From Malaya genurostris (Eukaryota > Arthropoda > Insecta > Diptera > Culicidae): a stretch of DNA of 64,000 nt. The notes under the pieces are model-generated. The model was not told the origin of the DNA and made no database searches. It saw only the letters and a list, made by a program, of their open reading frames with translations. The stretch is from NCBI RefSeq assembly GCF_030247185.1, contig NC_080571.1, forward strand, positions 1,356,001 to 1,420,000, in the 5' to 3' direction. Made by a program: the position numbers and the translations under genes. Positions 43,695-54,700 of the stretch are shown one piece after another. Numbering within the stretch: the first letter of the stretch is position 1; every line of letters starts with the position of its first letter.

Positions 43695-44917
43695 TACATT
43701 TGTGTTGTACGCATGTATTTGTAATGGTTTTTTATGTTCAGATCACAGCATGCTGTGCGTTTGGCTGTAAACTTTCGTTTGTTTACTTGTTTGTGCGGTT
43801 GAAATTCTGCGTTTTCAAAATGTCGCGTATTGATAAGGAAGAAGGTTATTACTATGCGAAAATTGGCGAAGCGGTTTAGAATTCATCAAGCCAGTGTTAA
43901 AATCCTCAATAATAAGTTTGTGGAACACTATTCTTTGGGTAAGCTACCAGGAAAAACCGTTTCTTCCAACCCGAAACTGGACCAGAAAGTGGTATCTCTA
44001 ATCATGAAGAACAAATCAATGTCACTACGTGATTTGGCCAAAAAAGCAGGAACGAGTGTCGGAATGATCCAGCATATCGAGAGGCGAAATCACATGAACA
44101 TCTTCAAGAAGCAGAAAATCTCGAAACAAAGTATAGAACCGAAGAAACATGCAGCAACAAGGGCCCGGAAACTGTATTCGCGTTCTTTGCAGTGTCCGGA
44201 TGCATGCGTTTTGATGGACGATGAGACTTATGTAAAGGAGGACTCAGACACCCTTCCAGGTCCACAATACTTTACTGTCGTCGTTGGGGAGTATGTGAGC
44301 GACGCGGACAGGTCGATTCAAGTGGAGAAATTCGGCCGAAAGGCACTGGTATGGCGAACAATATGTTCCTGTGGTTTTAAGTCGACCATTTTTATCACTA
44401 CCGGAACTATAAATGCAGATATCTATTGATCTGAGTGTTTCCAGAAGAGATTGATGCTTATATATAAGAAGCATAGTACGCCTCCACTGTTTTGGCTGGA
44501 TTTAGCGTCAGCTCACTATGCCTAAACCACTCTCAATTGGCATGCGGAAAAGGGTATAAATTTCGTTGAGAAAAATATCAATCCACCAAATTGCCCTCAG
44601 CTTCGACCCATCGAACGATACTGGGCAATCGTGAAGGTGGTCTTCAAGAAGACTGGTAAGGCAGCTAGGAACATTCAGGAGTTCAAAAAAAATTTGGGCT
44701 CAAGCGTCCAAAAAATGCGATGCAACACTTGTCCGGAACTTGATGAAGAGCGTTCAATCAAAAGTTCGAAAATTCGTGAATGAATAACTTGAATTTCATC
44801 CGGTTTTCATTATGCTCAAGTTTAACCTCGTACAATAAAGGATCCATTTTTAGTTTGAATACAATATCGTTTTTTATCATAATTTGAATGGAAAATTTGT
44901 GGATAGCTAATTTTCAA
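43695..44917 (+). mobile_element. DD37E Tc1-like element, second copy, ends damaged
   Basis: It matches the 14148-16642 copy from ACATTTGTGTTGTA in the leader to AGCTAATTTTCAAT near the right end. Both terminal TIR tips are missing. The right tip is replaced by a new TAAGGAGTGTATCAAATTTG (44919-44938), which looks like the start of another family member. It contains the pseudogene at 43820-44787. Confidence 0.8.
43820..44787 (+). pseudogene. DD37E Tc1-like transposase, second copy
   Basis: It starts MSRIDKE and then has a deletion and frameshift relative to the first copy. A long readable frame (43830-44429) follows with VITMRKLAKRFRIHQASVK, SMSLRDLAKKAGTSVGMIQH, the first catalytic Asp (CVLMDDETYVKED) and VEKFGRKALVWRTICSCGF. 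Stops interrupt at about 44427 and 44522. The second Asp (FWLDLASAHY) and the Glu (LRPIERYWAIVK) remain visible. It ends at TAA 44785-44787. Confidence 0.85.
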
Positions 44918-45076
44918 TATAAGGAGTGTATCAAATTTGTTCTACTTCTACTTACTGCCAATTGCGGATTAACGGGATCTTTTTCAATGCTTAATATATG
45001 TTTTCTTGTTTTTCTGTTGTTTATCTTGCTGCTTCTTTCCATTTTCATCTTTTTTTTTTTTGTTTCTCTTTTTATA

Positions 45077-46364
45077 ACAGTTTGGCTGAAAAGTTCGTAT
45101 CGTTTAATAGAAACACACATTTTTTTGCCAAAATTCGTTTTTTTTATTCAACATAATTGCCATCAGAGGCGATACAGCGATTATAGCGATCTTCCAACTT
45201 TTCGATACCATTTTTGTAGTACGATTTGTCCTTTGCCTCAAAATAGGGCTCAGTTTCAGCGATTACCTCTTCATCGCTTCTAAATTTTTTACCAGCGAGC
45301 ATTCTCATTCTGAGAACAGGAAAAAGTCACTGGGGGCCAAATCTGGAGAACACGGTGGATGAGGGAGCAATTCGAAGCCCAATTCGTTCAATTTCAGCAT
45401 GGTTTTCATCGACTTGTGACACGGTGCATTGTCTTGATGAAACAAAACTTTTTTCTTATTCAAATGAGGCCGTTTTTTTTTGAAATTTTGTCCTTCAAAC
45501 GCTCTAATAACGCTATATAATAGTCACTGTTGATGGTTTTTCCCTTTTCAAGGTAGTCGATGAAAATTATACCATACGAATCCCAAAATACAGACGCCAT
45601 AACCTTACCGGCCGATTGTTGAGTCTTTCCACGCTTTGGGTTCGGTTCATCGCGTGCAGTCCACTCAGCTGATTGTCGATTGGACTCCAGAAGGGATGGA
45701 GCCATATTTCGTCCATTGTTATATATCGACGAAAAAAATCGGTTTTATTTCGATATAACAGCTCCAAACACTGCTCAGAATCATCAATACGTTGTTGTTT
45801 TTGATCGATTGTGAGCTCACGCGGCACCCATTTTGCACAAAGCTTTCTCATATCCAAATATTCGTGAATAATATGTCCAACACGTTCCTTTGATATCTTT
45901 AGGGTGTGAGCTATCTCGATCAACTTAACTTTACGATCATTGAAAATCATTTTGTGGATTTTTTTCACGTTTTCATCGGTAACAGCCTCTTTTGGACGTC
46001 CACTGCGTTCATCGTCTTCGGTGCTCATATGACCAGTACGAAATTTTGCAAACCCCTTACGAATTGTTGCTTCGCCCGGTGCAGAGTCTGGATAACACTC
46101 ATCAAGCTATTTTTTGGTATCGGTGGCACTTTTTTTCATCAGAAAGTAGTGTTTCATCAACACACGAAATTCCTTTTTTTTTCATTTATTTCAAAATAAC
46201 AAAAGTAGCTTCATTCAAAATGCAATATCTCACAAACTAATAATCAGACAGCTGTCAAATTTATACACGTATCTTTTGAAGGTTGGTACTAACTGAAAAT
46301 GGTATGGATTTAATTCTAGTGGCGCCCTCTCATAGAAACGATACGAACTTTTCAGTCGATCTGT
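45077..46364 (-). mobile_element. Mariner element, 1,288 bp, near full length
   Basis: The left end ACAGTTTGGCTGAAAAGTTC and, in reverse, the right end ACAGATCGACTGAAAAGTTC both continue with GTATCG, giving an imperfect 26-bp TIR. TA lies outside both ends (45075-45076, 46365-46366). Its length equals a complete mariner. The transposase inside is broken by frameshifts. Confidence 0.88.
45270..46165 (-). pseudogene. Mariner (DD34D) transposase with frameshifts
   Basis: Minus-strand reading: the helix-turn-helix part (EDDERSGRPKEAVTDENVKK, KLIEIAHTLKISKERVGHII), then KWVPRELTIDQKQQRIDDSE, and the first catalytic region RRYITMDEIWLHPF, where the usual DET/H-H is altered. After a frameshift come RQSAEWTARDEPNPKRGKTQ and KVMASVFWDSYGIIFIDYLE. 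The last catalytic part (near 45300-45430) is still readable as ELGFELLPHPPCSPDLAPSD and FFLF in other frames. The whole domain order is present, so decay is moderate. Confidence 0.85.
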
Positions 46365-46366
46365 TA

Positions 46367-47347
46367 CTACTAGTTTTTGTCTCGATTTTCTTCATTTGTC
46401 TTCTTTCGCATTAATTCTGTCGTGTTTTTCTTTTACCATTTCCTCGGTTCTTTGGAACTTGGCGTCCGATATTAAAATGGTTTTGGGAATCAATCGTAAA
46501 TTGTCACTCAAAGACACATTGGTGAGTGACCGCCCTTTTGTGTTCGGTTTCGGGTCACCTCGCCTATTTTCGAAAAATGATTAGCCGTTCACTCAGAACG
46601 ATGCAAGATGAATAAACGCAAAACTACATTTCATTGTCAAGGCAGTAAGGACTCGAAAAAAACTACCTTTGACTTGTTTGTGATTTACGCTGTTTACGCG
46701 ATTTTGCTCCAGCTCCAAAATATAATGTCAAAACCACCGTAATACCACAAAATTGTCGGTAATATATCAGCTTTAAAAAAAATAGTGGTGGCATGTGGGC
46801 TAAAAGCATCAGACTGTCGGGATGGGACTACGGGTCGGAATGGGACCACCTTACCCTACTATTGCCATGTTAAAGTGCTGAAGTTGATGGATGTGCAATT
46901 GTCGCCGGAGAATATGTTACGACTACCAGTTACTAATGTAGGTCGCTGCGTGCCAAGTTGTGATGAGGGCACAGTTTAGCTGCATGGTTTTCCAGCATGC
47001 TTTCGAAGGTTTCGTTTTCTTTTCCAGGACGATAGTTTATTGAATTTTTTCCTTGACAAATTTCAGACAGGGTTAAGGTCACTGCAATGAAAACTAATGA
47101 GTAAAGTATTGCACAGATAGTCTTAGATTGTTAACAAATGTTCAAGCATATGAGAAGTAAACATTTCAAGACAATTCAAGATTCAAAGTCAATGAATCTT
47201 ATAGCTTGAGAATCGTCACAATAAAAATCGTCTATCACCGATTCACCTAATCTCAGACAAACTCTTATGGGTTTATTACAGAAACAGACCAGCATATTCT
47301 CCCTATTCCTAGTAAACGGTATTTTGCTTCCGTTTTTCGTTTCATAG
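46367..47347 (+). other. End of the long receptor intron
   Basis: Non-coding. It ends in the acceptor TTTTTCGTTTCATAG at 47333-47347, directly before the next receptor exon. No other feature is supported. Confidence 0.45.
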
Positions 47348-47488
47348 ATGCCGTATCCGGTATTGCGGGACCTCATTCGGACCGGCTGACTGGACGAGAC
47401 AACAAGGACGAGTTAATGTACGAGCGAGAACGAAGCATCAAACTGAATCAGCTCAGTCTCAATGGCGGAATGTTGATTGGACAGTCCG
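47348..47488 (+). CDS. ACPR: ACPR/AKHR-like receptor, cytoplasmic-tail exon
   Basis: The first two bases complete the phase-1 codon from the 30613 exon (Asp). The exon reads DAVSGIAGPHSDRLTGRDNK and continues DELMYERERSIKLNQLSLNG and GMLIGQS, then ends in phase 1 at the donor GTAAGT. It is open only in this frame across the correct splice signals, which supports it although it has no domain. Charged and Ser/Thr residues fit a GPCR tail subject to phosphorylation. If the intron were retained, translation would stop three codons later (after GKS), so an alternative C-terminus is possible. Confidence 0.75.
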
Positions 47489-47949
47489 GTAAGTCGTGAT
47501 TAGAGTGGATTTATTGGTTTGTCTCGGTAAGTGTTTGCTAGATCTACTTAGGTATAGTGTTTCTACTGGGTATGTTGCTTTCGAATGGACCTGTCTGCGT
47601 TGATGATAACCTTAAAACGAGTGGATATACGGCATCAGATCATCGCAGTTTGCAATCGCAGTGAAATTCAAAATTGTTTCCTTTGGTTCCCAGTACTATT
47701 ATGATGTACGAGTAGCTCAATTATGCATCATGAGATCAATCCATCATTAGTACATTGCTTATTAGGTGTAATTCTATGGTCTGTGGAAAATATTCCATGT
47801 ATAATGAATCCTTACTCGCGCTACGGAACAATTATTCCGATCCATTTCCCACACAGCTCTCTATCTGTAGCGATTTCAAGCTCAGTAGAGCTTTTCAAAA
47901 TAAATCAACTAATGGCGAACGCGTTGCTAAAAATGTTAAACAGATTTTC

Positions 47950-48310
47950 ATTAGCTTAGGCTCAAATAAATGGTCTTATAGTTTCATAGATTGCTACGAA
48001 ATTTTATTCGGATACAACTTCCGGTTCCGGAATGAAACGGCAAATTTTAAAATGTCATCTAACGTTACGATGAAAAACATGATGAATCTGTATTGGAAAA
48101 TGTTTCAAGTTGACGGTAAAATGGCTTTGGCTATACCGGCCTCCGCATCTCGGGAAGCAATCTCTGAAAAAACGGAACGTTTCAATTTTTCAATAGAGAT
48201 TTTTGACCGATGAATTTTAAAATCTTATAGAATGTTTTTATGCATGTTTATTCGAATCCGACTTCTGGTTCTAGAAATATAGATCCATGAGTGTTAAAAT
48301 TTTCAAACTA
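47950..48310 (+). repeat. Diverged copy of the 33.2-34.4 kb repeat
   Basis: Words such as GGCTCAAATAAATGGTCTTA, ATTCGGATACAACTTCCGGT and TCCGACTTCTGGTTCTAGAA match the repeat unit at 33.25-34.29 kb with many changes. A weak terminal motif (TTGAGAAAGGCAACATTG) follows at 48480. The 152-codon ORF here is chance. Confidence 0.6.
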
Positions 48311-49125
48311 TCATTTAAGGAGACGATGTAAAGAACATGAAAGCTTTGTTAAACAATACTAAAAACTGTTCCAAAATGTAGGTATTGTTAGTTTTAAGCT
48401 TTTAAAAGCTACTGTTCTACCGGAAACAGTAGTAAACAATTCCTAAATGAAGGTTGCATGAATTTCTCATTCAGTCAGTATTGAGAAAGGCAACATTGTA
48501 CTATGTTCACACTATCAGAAAATAACACGTTTTAACGAAAGTATAATAAAATTAAAACTGAACTGTCCACACTCGGATTACGTTATACGCATGACATACT
48601 GTTTGTTATTGAAATGGATTAGAAACAATGTGCAAACTTGTCTATGTCGCAGAAGTTAAGCTTTTGTGCTGCGTTTTCGTTATTGAGCATCGTTTCAGTG
48701 CTCCACCTTTCCTGCTGTTCGATCCGTACATTGGAAACATTCGAAAAATAAGAAATAAACAGTTGCTTCTTCTAGTTATGAAGGATATTACCGTTGACAT
48801 ACATGGACATTAGTAGGGAATCTTTTTTCCTAGTATCGCATTTAAATGAGGAAACTAAACTATGAAAGATTTCACTGTTAGTTCTCAATGTTCAGTATAA
48901 TTCTACTTATACTAAGAATTAATTAATTACGAAGTTTGAAGCCTCATCATCGAAACAACGATCCATCCCTGGACACACATAATAAAATAATAAATAACAT
49001 GTGTCGAACATTTAATTCAATAATATGATTTTTATTCCTTCCAATAGCTAGAAGTTTTTTGAAACAGTTATCAGCTCAATGGCCATTCTCTCAGGTTTTG
49101 TATCATTTGATGGATAATTTTTCTT
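48311..49125. other. No recognisable gene
   Basis: AT-rich non-coding sequence. The short ORFs have no motifs. Confidence 0.4.
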
Positions 49126-49129
49126 CCGC

Positions 49130-50495
49130 CGCAAATGATCCAATCACTGTCTTGCAGTGGAATTGTCGAAGCATCATGCCAAAACTTGATTCATTTAAAT
49201 TGATTCAGTAACAAAGGCATTGCTAATTCAGGTAATATTCCATATGATTTGATAAAAAATGTTGACTGGATTAAATACCAAAGAAGTATCTCAAGTACCT
49301 TGAACTCAATGGAAGAGCTCTCCCTACTTGAAGAATATAACTTCCTCGTTTGTTCTGGAGGCCGCAGAACAAGCCCAAATCAAACGATTTCTTGGTCCAT
49401 CGTCTAACAGAAGGCCTCCACACCCTTGGTGGGACAAAGGGTGCTCAGAGGCTAAACACGCGAAACAAAATGCTTTCAAGCCGTTTTTAAAACGAGGAGG
49501 AGAAACTCCTCAGAATTTGGAAACATTCTTAACTTTAGAAAGCAAGTATAAGAGCATACTTCGGGCCAAGAAATGTAGCTGTTGGAGACATTTTGTCGAA
49601 GGTTTGTCAACTCTTTGGAATACGGCCAGACGAATGAGGAATCGTAACGTAGGAAATGAGAATGAGGAATACTCGAATCGATGGATATTTGACTTTGCGA
49701 GGAAAGTTTGTCCAGATTCTGTTCCTACGCATAGCATTATTAGGGAGACTTCTCCAAATGATGATTCCATTGATTGCCCCTTTTCAATGATGGAATTTTC
49801 CATAGCACTCATGTCTTGTAACAATAACGCTCCTGAGTTGGACAGAATTAATCTCAGCTTGGTGAAGAATCTGCCCGACCTTGCATAAAGACGTTTGTTG
49901 GAATTGTTCAACAAGTTTCTTGTGAAAAACATTGTTCCACCTGACTAGAGGCAAGTGAAAGTTATCGCCATTCAAAAGCCGGAGAAACCAGCTTCCAATC
50001 ACAACTCATATAGACCCATTGCAATGTTGTCCTGCATCAGAAAATTGTTCGAAAAAATTATTCTACTACGCCCTGCATTGCTTTCGTATGATATCCAAAT
50101 TGCTTTACTCAAAAACAACAAATGGCATCTGTATTTTTTAACATAAAAGGAGCTTTTGATTCAGTTTCCATTGATGTTCTTTCAGACAAGCTCCACCAGC
50201 ATGGACTTCCACCGGTTATAAATAATTATTTGCACAACCTTTTGTCAGAGAAACGCATGCATTTTTCACGTGACTATTTGGCAACATTCAGAATTAGCTA
50301 CATGGGTCTACCGCAAGGCTTATGTCACTTATGTCCGCTCCTTTACGACATATTGAACAATAATTATCAAATCACAATAGTTTGGGTCCCGGCTCATTGC
50401 TCCATTCCAGGCAATGAAAGAGCCGATATTTTAGACAAACGTGGTGCTATTGGAAAAATATTGAGAAATAAGTCGGTGAAGAGGTGTTTTTGAGA
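49130..50495 (+). pseudogene. Decayed I-clade LINE ORF2 with RNase H remnant
   Basis: Plus-strand pieces appear in order: an endonuclease start (LQWNCRSIMPKLDSFK near 49150), a linker (RPPHPWWDKGCSEAK, WRHFVEGLS), RT blocks (YRPIAMLSCIRKLFEKIILL; FFNIKGAFDSVSIDVLSDKL; YMGLPQGL with the expected C-terminal part of the block missing), then an abrupt jump to the end of an RNase H domain (TIVWVPAHCSIPGNERADIL). Stops and frameshifts separate the pieces, and the endonuclease middle and the RT active site are deleted. An RNase H after the RT points to the I clade rather than Jockey. Confidence 0.8.
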
Positions 50496-50509
50496 ACGCT
50501 TCTTGAAAA

Positions 50510-52130
50510 TCATGATTTACGGTGTCCACTGTATCTCAGCGCAGACTAATCAGAAGTGAACAAATCAAAGCAGCATAGTTAGAGTAAAAGTTTTTCTAGA
50601 CCCCAACGTATCAGTTTGATTTTTTTTTTAATTTTTTTTAATTTTTGGTGATTGTTCAAAGTGAAAAGTGGAAAAAAATCCGCCCTTTTGTTACTGTTAA
50701 ACCTCCCCAAAGTAACAAACAACGAAAAGGAAAACGTTGGGGTCTGGTTTTGTGCCCCCCCCCCCCACCTTATAAATGGTCATCTCAGTTGAATCGTGAT
50801 TCAAACTTTATCAAACGCTATACAGACTATAAAGAATCCTGTTCACCGATCATTCTACTAATCAAAGTAATGTAAACTTTGCGTAGACAGAGAAACATTA
50901 CGTAGCATTTTTTTTCTATTGAGAATGAATGTGCGTGGACACCAGACCGGTGCAACTAAATACGAGTCGAAAAGAAGATATCATTTAGTCACGTAAAAAT
51001 TGCTTCCAGCGGATATATTTTTATCGTCCTTCCAGGCTTTGATGCTGCCATCAGGCAGAAAGAATATCTCTGTGCGTGCTCAGATTCGCTGGAAAAGCCA
51101 GTAGTATATGTCAGTCATCGTGATTTGGGATCTAGCCCTTGAAATAAGAGAAGGGAATTTGCGTTGAGCTTGGGCTAGCATCATGTCACTAAATCAATTG
51201 AATATTCATTTTCCCACATCTACATCAACTACAGTGTGGACGGACAAAAGAATTTCGTTGTTTTATACACCCAGAATATTGATTGATATTTAGTTAAAAC
51301 TTCAACTCTCCGGTCTGAATGATTTTGTTGCCCTCTCACGGGCTTTGGAAAATCGATCCCAAGTAGGCGGTGCGAAAGGCGATCAAAACAATTGTTGAAC
51401 CCTTCGTCACAGGAAAAATTTAGTCAGATGTTTCCGATGGCTGCATTCCTAAATGAAAACTCTTGTTTTGGCTGGTTAAACTTGCAAAGCAAGTTTCTAA
51501 CGGGCGCCCACTTCTTCCAGTTTAGTATCATTTTCGTATAGATAAAAACTATAAAGAGGAAAAAAGGATAGCCAGAAGGGCACAGCAAAACGGTTTTATT
51601 AAAAAAGGTAATGTTTGAAATAAGGGCGTCACTGTTGTAACCGAGACAATTCATGTGGTAACGACCTACACGAAATAACACGAGGTTCAGGTATTAACTG
51701 AATGAAACACAAACGTCCACCAAAAAAGCAAAAACAGCAAGAAATTATATTCGTTTGGCACACAGAATGGTTCCTATCATGTGAGAGTTTTTCCAGATGA
51801 GAATTTTGTTTTTGGTTCTCGATGGATGGAATTAAAACAGACCACTGTACTGAAACTAAATCACAGCTTTACTAAACGCGGTTCAAAGAGTCATTGAAAA
51901 ACGTTCCTAATCCATCTAGCACTGTGGTGATACCTTTTTTATCGCTTCACATATTTTCTGCACCAATAATCGTTTTTTTTCTGTCAAAAATTGAGGAACT
52001 GTGCTAAAAACAAATCGAGCTAAACTACTGTACTGAAGAAAACTGTATTTAATCTTTCAAACATTCAGAAATGTCATTTTGGTTAGCCTATGTTTGTGCT
52101 TAGGACACAAAACCGTTTTTAATTTTGTTT
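50510..52130. other. No recognisable gene
   Basis: Contains a T-rich tract (about 50620-50645) and a C13 run (50757-50769), either of which may be unstable or a sequencing weak point. The ORFs are short and lack motifs. A weak relative of the CCACCTAGTGGTG terminal motif occurs near 51912. Confidence 0.4.
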
Positions 52131-52137
52131 ACGTTTA

Positions 52138-52240
52138 ATCTTAGACTCTTCAGTGCAGAGCAGTTCAAATTGAAGTTGAGCTGCTTAAGTATGCACGAAG
52201 CAGTTCAATTTGAACTGCTCTGCACTGACGAGTCTAAGAC
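52138..52240. repeat. Hairpin-forming inverted repeat, arms of about 40 bp
   Basis: The left arm CTTAGACTCTTCAGTGCAGA continuing to GCAGTTCAAATTGAA pairs with the right arm ending TTCAATTTGAACTGCTCTGC and ACTGACGAGTCTAAG. The loop is about 25-30 bp. The flanking TTTACGTTTAATCTTAGACT resembles the duplicated unit at 23.4-23.8 kb, so both probably come from one repeat family with a conserved hairpin. Confidence 0.75.
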
Positions 52241-52446
52241 GATTTGCAAATTAATAGCAAATTTTATTATCAAAAATCAGATATCTCAACGGTAGAAATT
52301 AACATTATTTAGTTTGAAATAATAGTGAAAATATAAAAAAAATCATACAAAAGTCTGCATGAAGAAACAGTAACAAAATAAAAATATTCTTACATTGTAA
52401 TATGAAAGCAAGAACAAAGCGAATCTTTCAGTGATTCGATATACTA

Positions 52447-53614
52447 AGGAGTGTATCTAAAAGTAGTTAGCAACATTGATTATTGAATAAAAAAACGAAA
52501 AAAAAAATTTTTGATATCAGTTTTCGATACATTGTAGAAAAATTACATTTTTATGCATTTCACTGGAATATATTGAATAAAATCCTAGTTTCTGTGAACT
52601 GCTCGCACTTTGGACTTTACATTCTTCATTAAATTCTGCACAGTTACTTTTGTGACTTTCCTGGTGGCAGCTGTCCAGTTTTTTTTAACTCCTGTTTGTT
52701 TTGAGACACTGTACCATCCTTCCGAAAGTGCCGCTTGACAATTGCCCAATACCTTTCAATTGGCCGAAGATCCGGGCAGTTCGGTGAGTTGATGTCCTTT
52801 TCCACGAATTGTACATTATTTTTTGACAACCACTGTAGAACGGAGTTGGCGTAGTGGACTGAAGCCAAACCCGGCCAGAAGAGAGGAGGAGCCTTATGCT
52901 TTCTGTACAGTGGCAGCATTCTCTTCTTCAAACATTCTTCCTCGTACACCTTGGCGTTAATTGTGCCCTTCGTGAAGAAAATCGACGACCGCAAACCACA
53001 GGTACAAATTGCTTGCCAGACCAACACCTTCTGCCCAAACTTTTCCATCGCCACCGTGGTGTCAGCGTCGTCCAGGTCCTGGTACACCGATTTCGTATAA
53101 CCAGGGACTTTTTCGGCACCATCTGTTTCTTGTACGTTTTCAGGGAGTTCCGAACTTTGATCCGTTGAATCATCCCGATGCTGGTGTTGAACTGCTTGGC
53201 CAAATCCCGCGTCGACGCCGATGGGTTTTTCCTGATGTACTAAACCACTTTTAAGTCCCGGCCGGGCTAGCTGGGATCAGTTTTCCTACCGGATCGGGGC
53301 AAATCCTTCATGGAAAGGGTCTTACCGAATTTCTCGATAATATTTTTGACACTGGTGTGGTGCACTTTCATCCGTTTTGCAATTTCGTTGTACGTGACAC
53401 CACTTTCTGAGCACCAAGTGTGAAGAATTTTCTTTCGCGTTTCCGGATCAATTCGACTCATCATTGAAACGATAAACCGTACCGAAACCAATTGATTGCG
53501 CAGCTGTTATTGACATGTAAACAAACATGTCACCGCAAATTACGCTGCAAAAAATTAAGCCATTTCAGAGTAATAACTGTTTGAATGTTGCTAACTACTT
53601 ATCGATACACTCCT
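52447..53614 (-). mobile_element. DD37E Tc1-like element, third copy, complete ends
   Basis: Both ends are present: AGGAGTGTATCTAAAAGTAG at left and, reversed, AGGAGTGTATCGATAAGTAG at right, continuing TTAGCAACATT. TA lies at 52445-52446 and 53615-53616. Length is 1,168 bp. Its coding sequence differs clearly from the two plus-strand copies, so it is a separate subfamily. Confidence 0.9.
52644..53461 (-). pseudogene. DD37E Tc1-like transposase, third copy
   Basis: Minus-strand: MSRIDPETRKKILHTWCSES, EIAKRMKVHHTSVKNIIEKF and DLPRSGRK, a stop, then DLAKQFNTSIGMIQRIKVRN and TYKKQMVPKKS. The segment with the first catalytic Asp is missing at about 53090-53110. The C-terminal half is open (52644-53087): FGQKVLVWQAICTCGLRSSI, FWPGLASVHY, where the second catalytic Asp has become Gly, and DLRPIERYWAIVKRHFRK with the Glu. 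There are 37 residues between that second position and the Glu, which identifies the DD37E family. Confidence 0.88.
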
Positions 53615-53616
53615 TA

Positions 53617-53975
53617 GTTTAATTGTACTTAATGAAATTAGAACACCTCATCAATTACGCAATAATATACAATAACTAATTTTGATGTTAATCAGATATT
53701 GTACAATTTCTTTATTTCTTCAATGAAATATCAAGTATAGCTATGACAGCGAAGAAACAACATGGCAAAATTTGTTATTATGTTGTTCTTTGTTTGTTAT
53801 TCATATCTATACGGAGAACCCTCCGATCATAAAATTGCGATATCGCAGTTTTGGATCTTTGCGACAGTTGATTCAGCTTATTTCTTTTTGATTCAACCAA
53901 TATGGTTTTTGATTTGCATATATTCAAGTAGTTGAAAAATATGTTGTTTTGAATGCTGTCAAAAGCCGGAGACAG
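53617..53975. other. No recognisable gene
   Basis: AT-rich spacer between the DD37E element and the 3' end of the second Jockey LINE. Confidence 0.4.
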
Positions 53976-54700
53976 TTTTTTTTAAATAACTATTTATTGG
54001 AATATGAGTTAAAATTAAATTATTAAAATTTAAATTGAGTGTTCAGCCACAAATGGTGACTTTTCAGCCCTATTATATATATGATTTGGTTATTACCATG
54101 AGGACATTATTTGCTTCCGCAATTCTGAGATTTTTTGTGTAGGGAAAATTCTAAACCTACTTGCATTGTGTAATGGGGAAAAGGAACTTATATACTAACT
54201 TACTAACTAATACAGAGAGCGAATCGATTCAATTGAAGATTGCATCGATTTTTGTCGGAATTTGCTTATAATATTATGTGACATTACATCTAATGGTTCT
54301 ATATTTGTGAGTCTGTGTAACTCATTTGTACTAAACCAGGGAGGACGCTTCAAAATCATTTTCAGAATTTCATTCTGGATCCTTTGAAGCATTTTATTCC
54401 TGGTGGAACAACAACTTGACCAAATTGGTACTGCATAAAGCATGGCTGGTCTGAAAATTTGTTTATAAATTGATAATTTGTTTTATAGACAGAGCTTAGA
54501 ATTTCTGTTTATAAGAGGATATAAACATTTAATATATTTATTACACTTTCCCTGGATTCCTTCAATGTGATCCTTGAAAGTGAGTTTTTGTCATACGTTA
54601 AACCATACCGTTAGCTTGATCAGACCATGTCAATTCCAAGCCATTCAATTTTAGAATGTGACTATCGTTTGGTTTAAGAAAAGAAGCTCTTGGCTTATGA

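Noticed and set aside
47755..48213. 152-codon ORF on plus
   Set aside because: It overlaps a diverged copy of the 33-kb repeat and has no protein signature.
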